64,000 nt of DNA from Hormiphora californensis (taxonomy: Eukaryota > Ctenophora > Tentaculata > Cydippida > Pleurobrachiidae), in NCBI GenBank assembly GCA_020137815.1, contig CM035353.1:3406471-3470470 (forward strand), given 5' to 3'. Both the position numbers and the translations under genes were made by a program. Below, one piece after another: positions 1 to 24,840 of the stretch. Under the pieces are notes generated by a model. That model ran no database searches. It was not told the origin of the DNA and saw only the letters and a program-made list of their open reading frames with translations. Positions within the stretch are counted from its first letter, which is position 1, and every line of letters starts with the position of its first letter.

Positions 1-213
1 TTAATTTCTTTCTTTCTGCCGTACGCATTTTCAATAATATCTAGCCATTCGTCAGAGAGATATAAATATATATAATATTATATAACAGATACAATGATGA
101 TCATGGTCACGCTGTCAAATGCGCTTATAATCAGTGATCTAATTTGTTTATTCCGAACAAGGGATAGAAGAGTGTCCTTGTTATGTTCTAACCCTCCCTT
201 TACATTTGTAACA

Positions 214-489
214 CAGTCTAGCCAGGCAAGAGTTTCCAGGGAATGCAATACTGGTAAAAACCCGATTGAGGGCTTACTCGGCCCGGGATGCCCGGGGCAG
301 GAAAGAAATTTGCCCGGTAAAGTCGGATTTTTTGAAGTTGTCACCCCCAAATGACCGTGCATGTGAAATTTATCAATTTTGGCACGCACACCACACGTTA
401 ACATGTGATGTGACGCCCAAAAACATTCCGTGCACGAGAAGGGGGATGACAACTTCAAAAAATCCAACATTTAAACCAGGGTCCGACTG
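214..489. mobile_element. Degenerate pogo/Tigger-like MITE with a second MITE nested inside
   Basis: The right end reads GGGTCCGACTG followed by TA, as in the intact elements at 16009, 29534 and 46651. The left end is decayed and its position is approximate. Nested inside at about 319-475 is another inverted repeat whose ends contain GGATTTTTTGAAGTTGTCA. The same terminal motif recurs alone near 1664-1690. Confidence 0.55.
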
Positions 490-1661
490 TATTATTAAAT
501 GGATATTTTTTTCAGGTGGTACCACTACTGTTTTGTATTAGATTTTGAAGATCATTTCCTTTCGGTCATTATTGATGGCATTCAGGTAATACTATACATA
601 CCACGTTCTCTTACTGTTTATTATTATAGAGACTTACGCTCCAGTTACAAAATTGAAATCGGACATCAGTTTCTCTGGACAGCACTGGTGAACCACCCTG
701 CACGCGGCATTTTCACGTGATCGATGTGAATTGCATTGAAAGTAGCGCGTCAGCACTCCAAAGAGAAACTGACACCAGTTTTCACTGAAAAGTGATACCA
801 GGTTTCCATTTTGTAACTGGTCCCTAACAGAAGTGTTGCCCCTAAAAGATACTGGAATATGAGATTGAGAGTGAAGCATATTTAGAGGAGAGAGGAACAC
901 TTGTGTTGGGGCAGGATCAGGATTCTCCCGGCAATTCATTTGACCTTACTCAGGCTTTTGCTGGACAACTTTTCAACCTTAATGTTTTCAATGTGAGTAC
1001 AGAGAACTTGGTCGAACGAGCCAGGCCTAAAAAACACCAAAAGCAACAATCCACACCATATAAATCAGTCAAGATGTGTATTCATTACACATTATATGTC
1101 GTAACCTAAAATGTACCTCAATAACCTCAATAATAAATAAAGTCACCGCGTCACACCGCTCAAAGAGCTTGGTAGAGCGTCGGCTTAGTATCACCAACCA
1201 ACCAACCAACCTCAATAACCTCATGCAAATATATCCATAATTTGTACAGAGAGCGCTAAGTTTGGATAAGGTGAGGTCGATGGCCTCTTGGAGATGCGCT
1301 AGAGGACATGATAACGACGGTTCTATTGTATTGTCTTGGGGAGAAATCATTAACCAGGATACGCACGGAAAGGTCAGTTTTCATCTATCACCTTATGTTA
1401 TTATTAGAGTGATTCATAATGATTTTTAATTGCGATTTTTTGCTTCATGGTCATCGGGGCAATATAATTTTTATAGGACCTTGTTCCTGACACAATTTCG
1501 GTCTCCTAACATCTTTGGTAAAGATCTGACGAACTTTTTTCCCAATGCTTCACCCAATTATCTAGTGTTTGACCATACTACCGTCTCATTTTCCAAAAAA
1601 TTGTCAAAAGGCAAGCAAAAATTTTGGGAAACGATCTATTTTGCTCATGAAGTAGTTCATT

Positions 1662-2130
1662 CTAAAGTCGGATTTTTTGAAGTTGTCACCCCCCTTTTGT
1701 CGCGCGGCGTCGTATTTGCGCGTGACAGCCCCCACTTGCTCTCATTTTTCGGCAAGGGTTGATGTATATTACAGTTTGAGTCAAAGTGTAATATACACCA
1801 ACCCTTGATGATTGAGTCCCGTGTCGGAGAAAGTGTCACACTTTCTCCGACACGGGACTCAAGCACGGGGGTGTAGGTACTAGGTAGCCTCCAGAAGGTG
1901 GGGTGTGACTGTAATTTCTTTTTGTGTGCCTGAAAGTGCAAGAATCGATTAATCACCCTCCGCTAGCTTGATTAGTGCTTTGTCAACAAGCTATAGGGAG
2001 GAGGGAACGGTCCCTAATCGATTCTTTTATTTTCAGGCACACAAAAAGAAATCACAGTCACACCCCACCTTCTGGAGGCTACCTACACCCCCGTGCTTGA
2101 GTCCCGTGTCGGAGAAAGTGTAATATACAA
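1662..2130. repeat. Cluster of nested inverted repeats
   Basis: A short perfect hairpin at about 1815-1862 (GAGTCCCGTGTCGGAGAAAG and its complement) lies inside a longer inverted repeat. Arms of roughly 100 bp at about 1863-1955 and 2013-2105 are near-complementary (CAGAAGGTGGGGTGTGACTG and its complement). The sequence AATATACACCAACCCTTGATG and a near copy occur on both sides. No coding signal is seen. Confidence 0.6.
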
Positions 2131-2150
2131 CAACCCTTGATGATTATTAC

Positions 2151-2328
2151 ATTATACCAAAACTAATTAAAATTAGTAGGCTGCCTTATTATTTGAGCTA
2201 CCTTTGCCAATTTGACATTCACGGGATGCAGACAGGGTATAGATACTTCGTTTGTGTTCAAAAGTGAATGTAATGCTGTCAAAGGTAGTTCAAATAATAG
2301 GGAAATTTTCAATTAGTTTTGGTATAAT
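2151..2328. mobile_element. Palindromic MITE
   Basis: The ends are ATTATACCAAAACTAATT and its exact complement. The homology continues inward as imperfect complementarity (ATTTGAGCTACCTTTG against AAAGGTAGTTCAAAT). No target duplication can be fixed with certainty; a TA duplication is possible. Confidence 0.6.
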
Positions 2329-2364
2329 ATATGATTAGATGACTGGTTAAAATGGTCTATAATT

Positions 2365-2585
2365 ACTATTTAGTGCACGAGGCCGAAGGCCGAGTGTTCT
2401 AAATACAACAATAATGAACCGAGACCGATAGGTCGAGGTAGATCCTTTTACTTAGTTGCCGAGCCTGCGAGGCACGCTAAGTGTAACTACTGAGCGAACC
2501 TGCGAGCTCTGTAGTTGTACTTTTGGGCCGAGCCTGCGAGGCCTAAAAGTGAAAGAATCTTTAACATTATTGTTGTGTAATAGAG
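2365..2585. repeat. Series of hairpins with different stems and a shared loop
   Basis: Three successive hairpins have loops close to GAGCCTGCGAG, at about 2450-2484, 2486-2515 and 2518-2552. Stem sequences differ: ACTTAG with CTAAGT, ACTACTGAGC with GCTCTGTAGT, and ACTTTTGGGCC with GGCCTAAAAGT. Two related units lie just before (GAGGCCGAAGGCCGAG and GAGACCGATAGGTCGAG). The block is flanked by AACAATAAT and ATTATTGTT, which suggests one element of unknown class. Confidence 0.6.
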
Positions 2586-2880
2586 CATGTAAAAGCAGCC
2601 ATCTAATTTTATTAGATGATTTTGGAAACAAACTGAGTGAACGAGATAAAGATAAAGTGAGAGAAAGAGAATGTGTGTGAGTGAGTGAGAGAGAGATAGG
2701 GAAAGAGAGAATCGAAGGCAGAGAGGGAAAGCAGATGCAGAACGCTCATTGGGGTGGTGCCATCACGTGACAATCAGTGATCACGTGACCTATAGTTGCA
2801 GAGGGGAAGAAAAGATAAGGGTTAGGGCGTGTGCAGTATAGTGACGTAATGTTTACACTATGTGTGTGACTAGAAGGTGT

Positions 2881-3060
2881 CTAATTTTTCATATACCACT
2901 GCAACGGTATTTTACTTTATAATTACTAGTGTTTTGCAGTGGTCTAAACTCTAAGTTTTCACAGTGCACTGTAACCGGTGGTCTAAGTGGTTAGACCACC
3001 GGAAACGGTGCACTGTGAAAACTTAGATCACCGGTCAAAATTGTCTAATTGGCATGATAT
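2881..3060. repeat. Hairpin repeat
   Basis: AAGTTTTCACAGTGCACTGT near 2953 and its near-complement near 3005-3027 form a stem that includes CCGGTGGTCTAA/TTAGACCACCGG. From about 3060 to 4000 I see no gene, only A/T-rich non-coding sequence with one homopolymer G run near 3447. Confidence 0.5.
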
Positions 3061-4253
3061 CATTTTTTGTGCATTATATCGATGCAGATGTAGTGGAACT
3101 CGTCTAGACAGTTTGGAATCGCGAAACTACGCGAAACTACGAAACAACTCTTATCTCTTTTCGTTCGGCCTTGGAATGTGGTTTACAAAAAGTATAACTC
3201 TCTAAAGAGTGCGTACACTGAATTTAGGACAAATGGGACCACCCTGTAACTTCAGTCCCAGATGAGATAGAGACGTCTTGGCATTTTAAACTTGAGTCAC
3301 AGACCCCAAGCCGGGTAATGGGTATACATTCCAAATTTCAAGGTAAACGGATAAAAAAGAGCAGCGCTATAGCCTTCTGAAATTTCTTTTTTCAGCCAAA
3401 CATCCATAAAACGTATAACTACGTTTCTGGCAGCGCTTTTTTGCGGGGGGGGGAAACCTTTGTGCTTGCCAGCGCAGTGATATTGCCATACAAATTTGTT
3501 AGAACAAAATTAGATGAGTAACAAATATACATATAATCTAGGTAACTGTAATAAGGGAGGAATGTTTGGACGAACCTAGAGAAATCTCAGAAATACGATC
3601 CATGGTATCTAACCAGTCGGAGCTGAACATCTTTGATAAATAATGGCGATTTTTAAAAAGAATCTGATACAGCTACAGAGGAATTTTCAAATGATAAAAT
3701 ATTGCCAAGCTGGTTTTTAAAGGTCAAAATACTTTTTTAAACCTTCGTTAAACTGAGAATGAAAAATGAACAATAAATTGAAATACACCACCATACCCTT
3801 GACACCTTCCGACTTTTGCCTCTTGCAATATTGATGAAAAAATGAAGTTTGAATTGTCATGTAACAAAGTTTGAGCTAGTGCGACTAGTAAAATATATTG
3901 AAACTCCCTTACTAAAACAAGTGAGAGTGGGTTTGGAGGTTGGTATTGCGGGGTTTGTATCGGTTCTTTGGGTTTGGTCTGGCAGCATGATTCATGTTCT
4001 CAACTTATTGATGTCCTAATATATCTCACCTCGTATTGATCCACAATAACCTGACGATCCTTATTGATGTCCTAATATATCTCACCTCGTATTGATCCAC
4101 GATAACCTGACGATCCTTATTGATGTCCTAATATATCTCACCTCGTATTGATACACAATAACCTGACGATCCTTATTGATGTCCTAATATATCTCACCTC
4201 GTATTGATACACAATAACCTGACGATCCTTATTGATGTCCTAATATATCTCAC

Positions 4254-16786
<12,533 letters not shown>

Positions 16787-17142
16787 CACATATAATAACT
16801 AGTGGGAAAGTGGGAATTTTAAGGGAGCCTCATTGTGTTTTTAACCGCACAACAACAAAACCAACTATGTACATGTGGTTAAATGTTTGCAATTGGGCGA
16901 CTTCGTAACCATGAGTAATGTCCTAACCCGCCTAGTGCACTGGTGGCTGGGCAAGGTTACGTGGCCCGTGAATTCTCGGAATTGAAATGGCAGAATATTG
17001 GGAAAAAGAAGATGCTAGAAGGGTAACATCAAATCATTCGTTAAAAAAGAAGAAAAGCAACGGAAAATCATACAGTCCATTGACATCGCTAGCTTCTTCA
17101 TTATCCAATTGTGTCCACATGTCATGGTAGTTAAAAAGTGTT

Positions 17143-19334
17143 TCATCCCTTGACCGCTTTAGTACCAGGATAGGTATCAGGATAGGCAAACTCTGTGTCC
17201 CTTAGGACGACAAATGCTATTTTACTGTGCGGATTCACATGACTCTTCACCCCAAGTTCAGTCATGAAGTTGATCTTTTCACCGTCTACAACCTGTAGTA
17301 GGGAGATACTATAGTAGTAGGGAGATACTATAGTAGTAGGGAGATACTAGTAGTAGGGATACACTAGTAGTTGGGAGATACTAGTAGTTGGGAGATACTA
17401 GTAGTAGGGAGATACTAGTAGTAGGGAGATACTAGTAGTTGGGAGATACTAAATTAGTAGTTGGGAGATACTAGTAGTTGGGAGATACTAAATTAGTAGT
17501 TGGGAGATACTAAATTAGTAGTTGGGAGATACTAAATTAGTAGTTGGGAGACATTAAATTAGTAGTTGGGAGATACTAAATTAGTAGTTGGGAGACACTA
17601 AATTAGTAGTTGGGAGACACTAAATTAGTAGTTGGGAGACATTAAATTAGTAGTTGGGAGATACTAAATTAGTAGTTGGGAGACACTAAATTAGTAGTTG
17701 GGAGACACTAAATTAGTAGTTCGGAGACACTAAATTAGTAGTTCGGAGATACTAAATTAGTAGTTGGGAGATACTAAATTAGTAGTTGGGAGACAATACT
17801 ACTATAATTAGCAATATTAGTGTTTCACGTAATGGCAATAATATCCGATTCGTTCAACCATGATTGTATGAATTAGGAGTTAAAGGAACTCAACACAAGA
17901 CGCCTCCCACTGAGAGTGCTTAACTGGTTACCCAAGAGCGAATAACAAAGGGAAATGATTTGTTTGACGTAACCATTTAAATCGTTTCCCTTTGTAATTG
18001 TTGAGAGGAATTCAATCAGGAACCGACCGAATCAGGAAATGCTGGTCCCTGATTGGCTGATAACCAGTCACGTTACCTAAATAACGAGTTCTGATTGGTT
18101 GTTGTCGGTCGGTTCCTGCATTCAATCAATAAACATACCTGAGTGTTAACAGACTCCACTTGAATGTTATAAATGCCTTCCAGATATTCCCTTATCTCAG
18201 GCTTGCTCATCTACGTCGGGTGAATAATATTATTAGAACCAAAAACACTGTTTCGAGGATGTCGTTCATAAAATTCGTTTGAGACAGCTTTCGTTCGAGA
18301 CTAATTCTATAATTGAATTTGCAACAAAAACTCCACCCACGTCGCCCAAGTAGCGATTTCAATTTATAATGTCTAAGAAGAATTTTGCTTTGATTATGTT
18401 TTATAAATTCCTGGAAATATTAAAGAGTCCAATCGAAGCTGTCATTTCATGTCCCCTACAACAAGAATATCAAGATTTGACACTTGTGCCAATTCTGGAT
18501 TCCCCGTATCTTGAGCTCTTCCTCCGTTGAGCTCTTCGTTTCGCCCTATTAACTATCTTTCTCACGCATAAATAGTATTTATAATTCTTTGACTGGGACT
18601 GGTCTTTATAATTCTTTTACAGCAAAAACGGTTGTTGCAGGAACAAAATGTTTCTCAGAAGACCCCCCACCCCAAATCGGACCTTCTGAATCGTTTAAGC
18701 TTGCCAAGCTTAGCTTGGTCTGAGTCTCTACGATTGAGCCAGCTGCTCGTTATCTCAAACGGGTTGACATGACATAGGTTACCTACAACTATGGCTCATG
18801 CAAATATGGTTCATAGAACCTAGCCCAGAATCTATGAGTCATAGTTGCTTGAGCCATCTTAAAATTTAGACCTAAACGCATATATTTTGACTTGGTAATG
18901 AAATTACCCCTCTGTTATTATTGCTCACGGAGGGGTGTCTTCGTAACCAATATTTTGACCCGGTCCCAGGAGAACAGCTAATTTCAGAATTCAGAATTCA
19001 ACGCTTATTAGCACATCTCACCTGAAAGGAGCATTCGAATTTCACGGTATTTTTAGGCAGGTTCTGAGAGGGTGGAACAACACGCATCCAGTATTGTGGA
19101 AATAGCACCGTCGGCCTACAGAGAGATAGATGTGTTATCACAATAAGTAACATACTAACATATCACAACGTCACAGGACAGATTGATTGAGGGAGAGGAA
19201 ATAAAAATAAACAGTTTCATCAGTAAAATGCAGTTTTAAACCCACCTCTCTCCTCTGCCTTTACACGCAGCAACATGGTGCTTCCACAGTCGGGGACTGA
19301 CGCACTGCCTTCCAAACAATAGTGACCTTGGCAT
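17143..19334 (-). CDS. MRPL23: Mitochondrial large-subunit ribosomal protein uL23m
   Basis: Four exons: 19246-19334, 19022-19115, 18139-18210 and 17143-17292, with compatible phases (2, 0, 0) and GT/AG borders. The product is about 134 aa. Family landmarks are FPQYWMRVVPP, NTVKFECSFQM, the highly conserved REYLEGIYNIQVESVNTQV and HSKIAFVVL with a Y-P-D motif. These match animal MRPL23 (RNYLEGIYNV..., KVAYV.L...FPD). The protein sits near the exit tunnel of the mitoribosome. Exons 2-4 are secure. Exon 1 (MPRSLLFGRQC...) is in phase and Arg-rich, as expected for a mitochondrial protein, but its sequence is not diagnostic. The last acceptor abuts a minisatellite. Confidence 0.88.
17293..17805 (-). 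repeat. About 22-bp minisatellite abutting the MRPL23 last-exon acceptor
   Basis: Roughly 20 units of AGTAGTTGGGAGATACTAAATT, with shorter AGTAGGGAGATACT variants nearest the exon. It ends within two bases of the acceptor AG of the last exon. On the transcript each unit reads ...CAACTACTAATTTAG, so most units end in a TTTAG acceptor-like word. Confidence 0.85.
18017..18118. mobile_element. hAT-like MITE
   Basis: The ends are CAGGAACCGACCGA and its complement, flanked by AATTCAAT and CATTCAAT (7 of 8 bases equal). The interior (GATTGGCTGATAACCAGTCA) is shared with the copy at 34801-34909. CAGG/CCTG ends and about 8-bp duplications fit hAT. Confidence 0.75.
18211..19021. other. MRPL23 intron 2
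   Basis: About 0.8 kb between exons 2 and 3. It holds the short repeat GTAATGAAATTACCCCTCTG (also at about 15121) and otherwise no recognised element. Confidence 0.6.
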
Positions 19335-20075
19335 CCTACATACACGGGGAGAATGTTAATTAATTATGGTCATCACTACTTAATTATGTACCGATAATTA
19401 GCAAAATACGATTATCGTTCTTACAGCTTGTCACTAAGGGGTTGTGGGGCTGGGGCGCGCCGAATGAGTGCTGAAACCAAGAGCTTTCAATACAACGATG
19501 GCGCGCGGAGGTTGTGTTTTCGAAACTTTAGATAGAAGTTGATAGCACTTGGTTGTGGTTATTGGACGAGGGTCAGGGGGTTGTCACAGTTGACAGAACG
19601 TATGACGTAAGGGGGGAGATTAAAAAGACGATATTTGATTTTAACCATAGTCAGATATATACAGATATTTATCGGTAATGAATAATAAACTTCGAGCAAA
19701 CAGAGAAAAAAAATACTAAATGATAAATTACCCCATTTTCCAGTTGAATCTGAACAAATTAAACTGAATTTTCTGTCTCAAATAATGGTTAAAAACACAG
19801 CTGACTCTCTCATTTTGATACACACTAGTTTTATAACCGTTTCCACATGCATATTATAATATCTGCATAACTTAACACTAAACTTAACACTAAAAGCTAA
19901 AATAATACATAACTATTATAACAGAGCTGTAACAGTACATTTATCTAAACTATTATTTAAAACTTTCTGTATTACCCACTCAACTCACTTTGATATTATC
20001 TAGCTGTTTCTTTCTCCAACAAGCGCTAAAAACACACAATGCGTGTTTGAAATGACACCTTCAAAAATTCCGACT
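19335..20075. other. Intergenic A/T-rich stretch
   Basis: I see no gene or repeat here. It separates the 5' end of MRPL23 from the 3' end of the 20076 gene, so it should contain the MRPL23 promoter and the 20076 gene terminator. Confidence 0.5.
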
Positions 20076-20861
20076 TTAATCATTTATCTCAACTGTCTCT
20101 CTGGGTGTCTCTCTAGGTCGGAATGACTCTTTGCTTTTTAAGAAGTGGAACATATCCCCATCCCACAATAACATCACTTCGCTTGACCTATCTGAGGAAC
20201 CCTCATATACAGGGAACCCTGTTGTATGAATAACAACACACCTCACGTTATACTTGTATTCCAACACGGGGATATCCTCAAACCCCCAATTATCCTTCAT
20301 TTCCACTCCGTCAGCAGCGAGGAAAACCTTCAACTTTCCATCAAATACCCCTCCCTTTGAGCAGGCGATGGTATCCAGTAATTCCTGGCCACCGATTGCG
20401 TCAGTTTTAGTCTTGCCATGATACCGAACCGCATAGTAGAACGCGTAAATAAGGGATTTTACTGGTGTTTCATTAATTATAACTGCATGACCCTTCTCGA
20501 TCAGGACAGGCATTGTGATATACTGCTGCAGTGCTGTAGAGCTCGTAATTGTTATTGAAAATGTTATATCAACCTCATCAGATAATATGGCCTGTGCCTC
20601 CTTCACTAGCACCTTAGACTTCAGCTCCCACAGGTATGCTTCCCGGCTAAACATGTTGGACTTACTTTTACAACTGAACGAAACATAACATTTCGTGTTG
20701 ATGGGGGCTCGAGCACGGCATCGTTGAAGCAGGAGCCCTATCGCTGAGTCAACATGATCGAGAGATGTGTCGGGTTTTAACCCTTCAATTTTCCATGTCC
20801 TTCCCAGTCCTTGTCCGGTCTCTACACCTCCAACGATCTGTAGCGTGTTAGAGCTGGACAT
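20076..20861 (-). CDS. Unrecognised 261-aa protein
   Basis: A single intact 261-codon frame without introns, starting MSSSNTLQIVGG, placed between two same-strand housekeeping genes. No signal peptide or membrane segment is evident. The C-terminal part has the pattern DNWGFEDIPVLEYKYNVRCV then a hydrophobic strand and MLLWDGDMFHFL. This is reminiscent of the end of OTU-like or related cysteine protease folds (W-G, conserved strand, late His). However, the upstream region (NETPVKSLIYAF) shows Ser where a catalytic Cys would be expected. The fold suggestion is inference only; the open frame and unbiased composition are the main support for a gene. Confidence 0.6.
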   Translation of the reverse strand: MSSSNTLQIVGGVETGQGLGRTWKIEGLKPDTSLDHVDSAIGLLLQRCRARAPINTKCYVSFSCKSKSNMFSREAYLWELKSKVLVKEAQAILSDEVDITFSITITSSTALQQYITMPVLIEKGHAVIINETPVKSLIYAFYYAVRYHGKTKTDAIGGQELLDTIACSKGGVFDGKLKVFLAADGVEMKDNWGFEDIPVLEYKYNVRCVVIHTTGFPVYEGSSDRSSEVMLLWDGDMFHFLKSKESFRPRETPRETVEIND

Positions 20862-21197
20862 GAGGGCAGCATTATGACGTCATCTGCGTGATTCTGTGTG
20901 CTATACCATGTTACATCTTGACACTAAATACTATTGAGCACATCACGCCTAGATAAGGGAATAACAGTGGGTTTATAGTACATCATAACAGTGGATTCCT
21001 TTCTGATTTGTCGAAATATGGATAGATTAAGAAAAGGGAACACATTTCCCGATCAGGATAAATTGTCTCAAATTTTAACCATATAATTATCATGGCCAGG
21101 AAAAAAAAGGTTGAAAATAAAAAGGTAAGAACTGCGTCAAAACAACAATCAATTTAGCTCTTATACACACACCTCGCTCCTTTCCCGTTCCCAACTC

Positions 21198-24100
21198 TCA
21201 CCTAGCCGATTCCTTGTCCTTCTTAGCTTCTAAAACACTGGTAGCCAAGGCCTTGGCACCCTTGTTAGATGACCCTCTTAACTTCTCCAGGTAATAATCC
21301 ATACTGCCCCCACTGTGCTCCCTCAGTGTCTGCACAATACCCACCACCTTCCCATGTACACTAGGATTAGTGTGTTCCTGCTCAGGACACGTGCACGCAC
21401 GCCTAACAGAATGTCAATGGTGTGGGCAGTGATCCGGGGCCAGCCATGGTGGAGCAGTAATGCGAGACACTGGATACACATCACCCTCAATTCAGTGTCC
21501 TCTACCTTTCATATATTCGATAACCAGCGTCAGCACTGATTTGAGATGTTTTATGATGATGTTATCGAAGGTTGTGATGAGTCGTCGGAGGCCTTTAGCG
21601 TATATCACTTTCTTGTCAGTTGTTGTGACATAAGCAGCTTGTTCGAGGTATTCAATCATGTAGTGGTCATATTCACTTGATTTCCACAGCTCCTGTTAGC
21701 TGTGTCGGGGGGTATTCCAGCAGGTTCATCAAATCCATGCTGCACGGTACTGCCTTCTCGAGACACGCCGCGCTGGAATGAAACATTATCTTCCGGAGAT
21801 GCTCCCGGTACACCTTATCCAGGCCGTTGTTCCGGAGCTGGGCCCGGCCGATATACTGGACAATGGAGGAGAGAGCCTGGACTCCAATGAGGATGTTCTC
21901 CTCATTATCAGGGGATGATAGGAGTTGGAGGCAGGGTGGTGAGAGTTTGGTGATGTGGAGTCCAATGTAGGGGAACCTGATGTGCTTCATCATCCTGAGA
22001 AGGAGGGAGGGGGAGCTAGAGGGGGACTAGGGGGTGACTAGGGTGACCGGGGTGACTAGGGGGAGGGGGGACTAGTGTGACTAGGGAGGGGGGACTAGGG
22101 AGGGCCAGGGTGGGGACTAAAGGGACTAGTCACTAGGGGGAGCTGGGGGGGGGGGGGGCTCACAGAGAACAGAGGCATTAGTTGCCTACAAGAAAACAGG
22201 GACATGTAAAATGTATCGTGAGGGGGAGATAGCTGGAGAAATGGGTTACATTAGGATTGCAGGGGAGTGCTAGTGTAATAATATATACCAATGGAAGACG
22301 TGTTTAGGAGCTTTCAGTGTATTGATTTCCTCCTTTAGTGGGAGGATGATTCTTAACAACAACCCCTCCAGTATCGAATCTAAAAACAAAGGATTTGTCA
22401 ATACAACAAAATAGATTTACATTATATTCCTTGGAACGGGTGCCTTCACTCTTCAATATGATTCATGTCTAAATTAATTTCAAGTGGCTAAGATTTGGCT
22501 ACTTTTCCTGATTACCCCAGCTCACCTTTATGCTCCTCAGGGTGAAAGAGAATACTCCGTAGTAGATCTCCCTGTTTTTCAAATTTCCACTTTAGCCGGT
22601 GCTCTTCCCCTGAAATATTTGGAGTGAGATGTCATTGAATCTGCAGGTACCACACGGTAAATCAAGCGCGGAGGGTGGGGGATGGGGTGAGTAAATCAGG
22701 CGGAGGGGGTGGGTGGGGGTGGTAAATCACTAATCAGGGGGGTGGTTAAATCACTAATCAGGGGGGTGGTAAATCACTAATCATGGGCCGGTAAATGGGG
22801 GTCCGACAGATCAGATCAACTCACCGATCTCAAGGAGGACATTAAAATCAATTTTGGGGTATGTTTTTGTTATGATCTTGACAATTCCCTTGAGAGTTTT
22901 GTCGGAATTTGGTAGGTTTAAAGTTGAGTGAGCCGCAATCAAATACACCAGCTGAACCTCCAGACTTAAAATGTGTGTATGCCACCTGATGATGCGGAGG
23001 GTTTTAAATGAAACTGAAAACCAAAATCAAATCTTTACCCTAAGACAAAGACGAAATGCCTTTATAGATTTGAAGAAAAGCTTCTTCACCTACTGAGATA
23101 TCAATTAGTAACTTCTGACCCCCCTTCTAAAAGTACTGGGGCCATGGCGTACCCTGCCCCCCCCCCCTTATAACATGGCCGTCAGTGTTTTCTAAGACGT
23201 CTTTAACAAACAAACAAACAAACAAACAAACATACCTGGCAGTCAGTGTTTCCTGGTCTAGTGTGATGTAAAACACGCTCAGTAGCAAGTCCTAAAAGTA
23301 GGGGATCTGTTATTAGCAGCTGGAGAGAAGATCAGTAATATTCGGCAGAATCGGGGCATGGTTGTCGAAAATGAGATTTGTATTTTTAAGTTTACCTGTA
23401 GCTTTTCATTCATTTTCTCGTCTTCTGCTTTGTAACTGTTCATATCCTCGACTAGTTTGTCGAGCAGTGTAGCTAGAAAGTCAACCAGATCGTCGTTGTA
23501 TTCGAAATTCTAGAAGATATTGATAGGCATTAATCACACATGTATTATATTCGTAACACCGGTAACACGCACATTACACATACACACACATATTAGGAAA
23601 TAATGCAAAAATGGGTGTTTTAAACATGACGTTTGTCGATATATATAATGGTGTGCTCCGTCATACTGATCTCAGAGAATGCTCAATTTTGTCGCACCGT
23701 GGAGGGCGTTGTGTGGGGCAATATAACGGAGCACCACTGTCACCTCTCTGAAGCTGGAAAATGTCGGTAGAATCTCAAAGAATTTGTCGAGTAACTTCAC
23801 TCTATCAATATGTGGTTCGTTCCATAGGTCCGAAAATGTGATAGTGAGGGTCCGCAGGGGGATTACTGTCGGGTCTATCCTAGGAATAAGGGAGGGAGTG
23901 AGGGAGACATAGAATATTTAGGAAGATATTGAGAGATAGGGTGGTAGTGAGATACCGAGTGCACTCGAGTGGGAGAGAGAGACCGAGTTGGAGATATAAT
24001 AATAATAGCTAGAGGGGGATGGATGACTGATGAGAGAGAACTACCTGTTAAAAGTAAGGAGAGGCACCTGGACAGCCTCCCTACTAACCGTATCATCATA

Positions 24101-24393
24101 GAACTGCAACACCAACTGCTTCATACTGATTAATAGATCCTGTGATATATGGAGAGATGGGGATGTAGATAGGGAGGGAGAGAGAGAGAGAAAGTGCATG
24201 AAAAAGACACAAGGATCTGAGCAAACTTCTACCGAGAGTTCATTTGTGGCGTATATATTCTAAAACATACCTCTAAGTCCATATTAGCAGCTATGTCAAG
24301 AAGAGGGGCAACTGCAAGGGATTTCATGACACAAGATAGAACCTCCTCCTCGTCCTGCGCCGTCATCGACGAAGTCATATCTGCTGTAGCCAT
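21198..24393 (-). CDS. TTI2: TELO2-interacting protein 2 (TTT complex subunit), last exon frame-broken
   Basis: Nine exons: 24271-24393, 24045-24139, 23744-23879, 23396-23509, 23236-23291, 22825-22964, 22526-22609, 22289-22379 and about 21198-21994. Phases agree across all eight junctions. TTI2 acts with TELO2 and TTI1 as a co-chaperone for PIK-related kinases. Matches to the family include APKHVFHW, then ENILIGVQALSSIVQ, RRLITTFDNIIIKHLKSVL and LALLLHHGWPRI (compare HTWPRV in vertebrates). The last exon needs three single-base shifts to stay open, at about 21690-21700, 21506 and 21400. This means either consensus errors or a decaying gene. The first eight exons are clean. The exon ends at AGG-TGA, where a donor-like GTGAG also occurs. 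Confidence 0.85.
22000..22170. repeat. G-rich imperfect tandem repeat in TTI2 intron 8
   Basis: Repeats of GGGGGACTAG and GTGACTAGG type, ending in a G14-like run. On the TTI2 transcript this is a very long C-rich pyrimidine tract leading to the last acceptor. Other G-rich tracts lie at about 22660-22800, where a decayed pogo-like end (GGGGTCCGAC) is visible. Confidence 0.7.
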
Positions 24394-24840
24394 GGTAACG
24401 GGGGCTGTTTGGTAACGATGGCAACGGGATGTTTGGTAACGATGGCAACGGGCAGTTTGGTAACGATGGTAACGGGCTGTTTTTTAACGATGGTAATGGG
24501 ATGTTTCAGTTACTTTGGTAACGATGGCAGCGGGATGTTTGGTAACGATGGTAACGGGATGTTTGGTAACGATGGTAACGGGATGTTTGGTAACGATGGC
24601 AACGGGATGTTTGGTAACGATGGTAACGGGATGTTTCAGTTACTTTGGTAACGATGGCAATGGGATATTTGGTAACGATGGTAACGGGATGTTTCAGTTA
24701 CTTTGGTAACGATGGTAACGGGATGTTTGGTATCGATGGTAACGGGATGTTTCAGTTACTTTGGTAACGATGGCAATGGGATGTTTGGTAACGATGGTAA
24801 CGGGATGTTTCAGTTACTTTGGTAACGGTGGTAACGAGGC
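24394..24840. repeat. Minisatellite abutting the TTI2 start codon
   Basis: Copies of GGTAACGATGGCAACGGGAT with TTT or TTTCAGTTACTTT spacers form a compound repeat of about 24 and 36 bp units. The first unit includes the bases directly before the TTI2 ATG (24393). It therefore occupies the 5' UTR or promoter. Gly-Asn-rich frames across it are artefacts. Confidence 0.85.
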
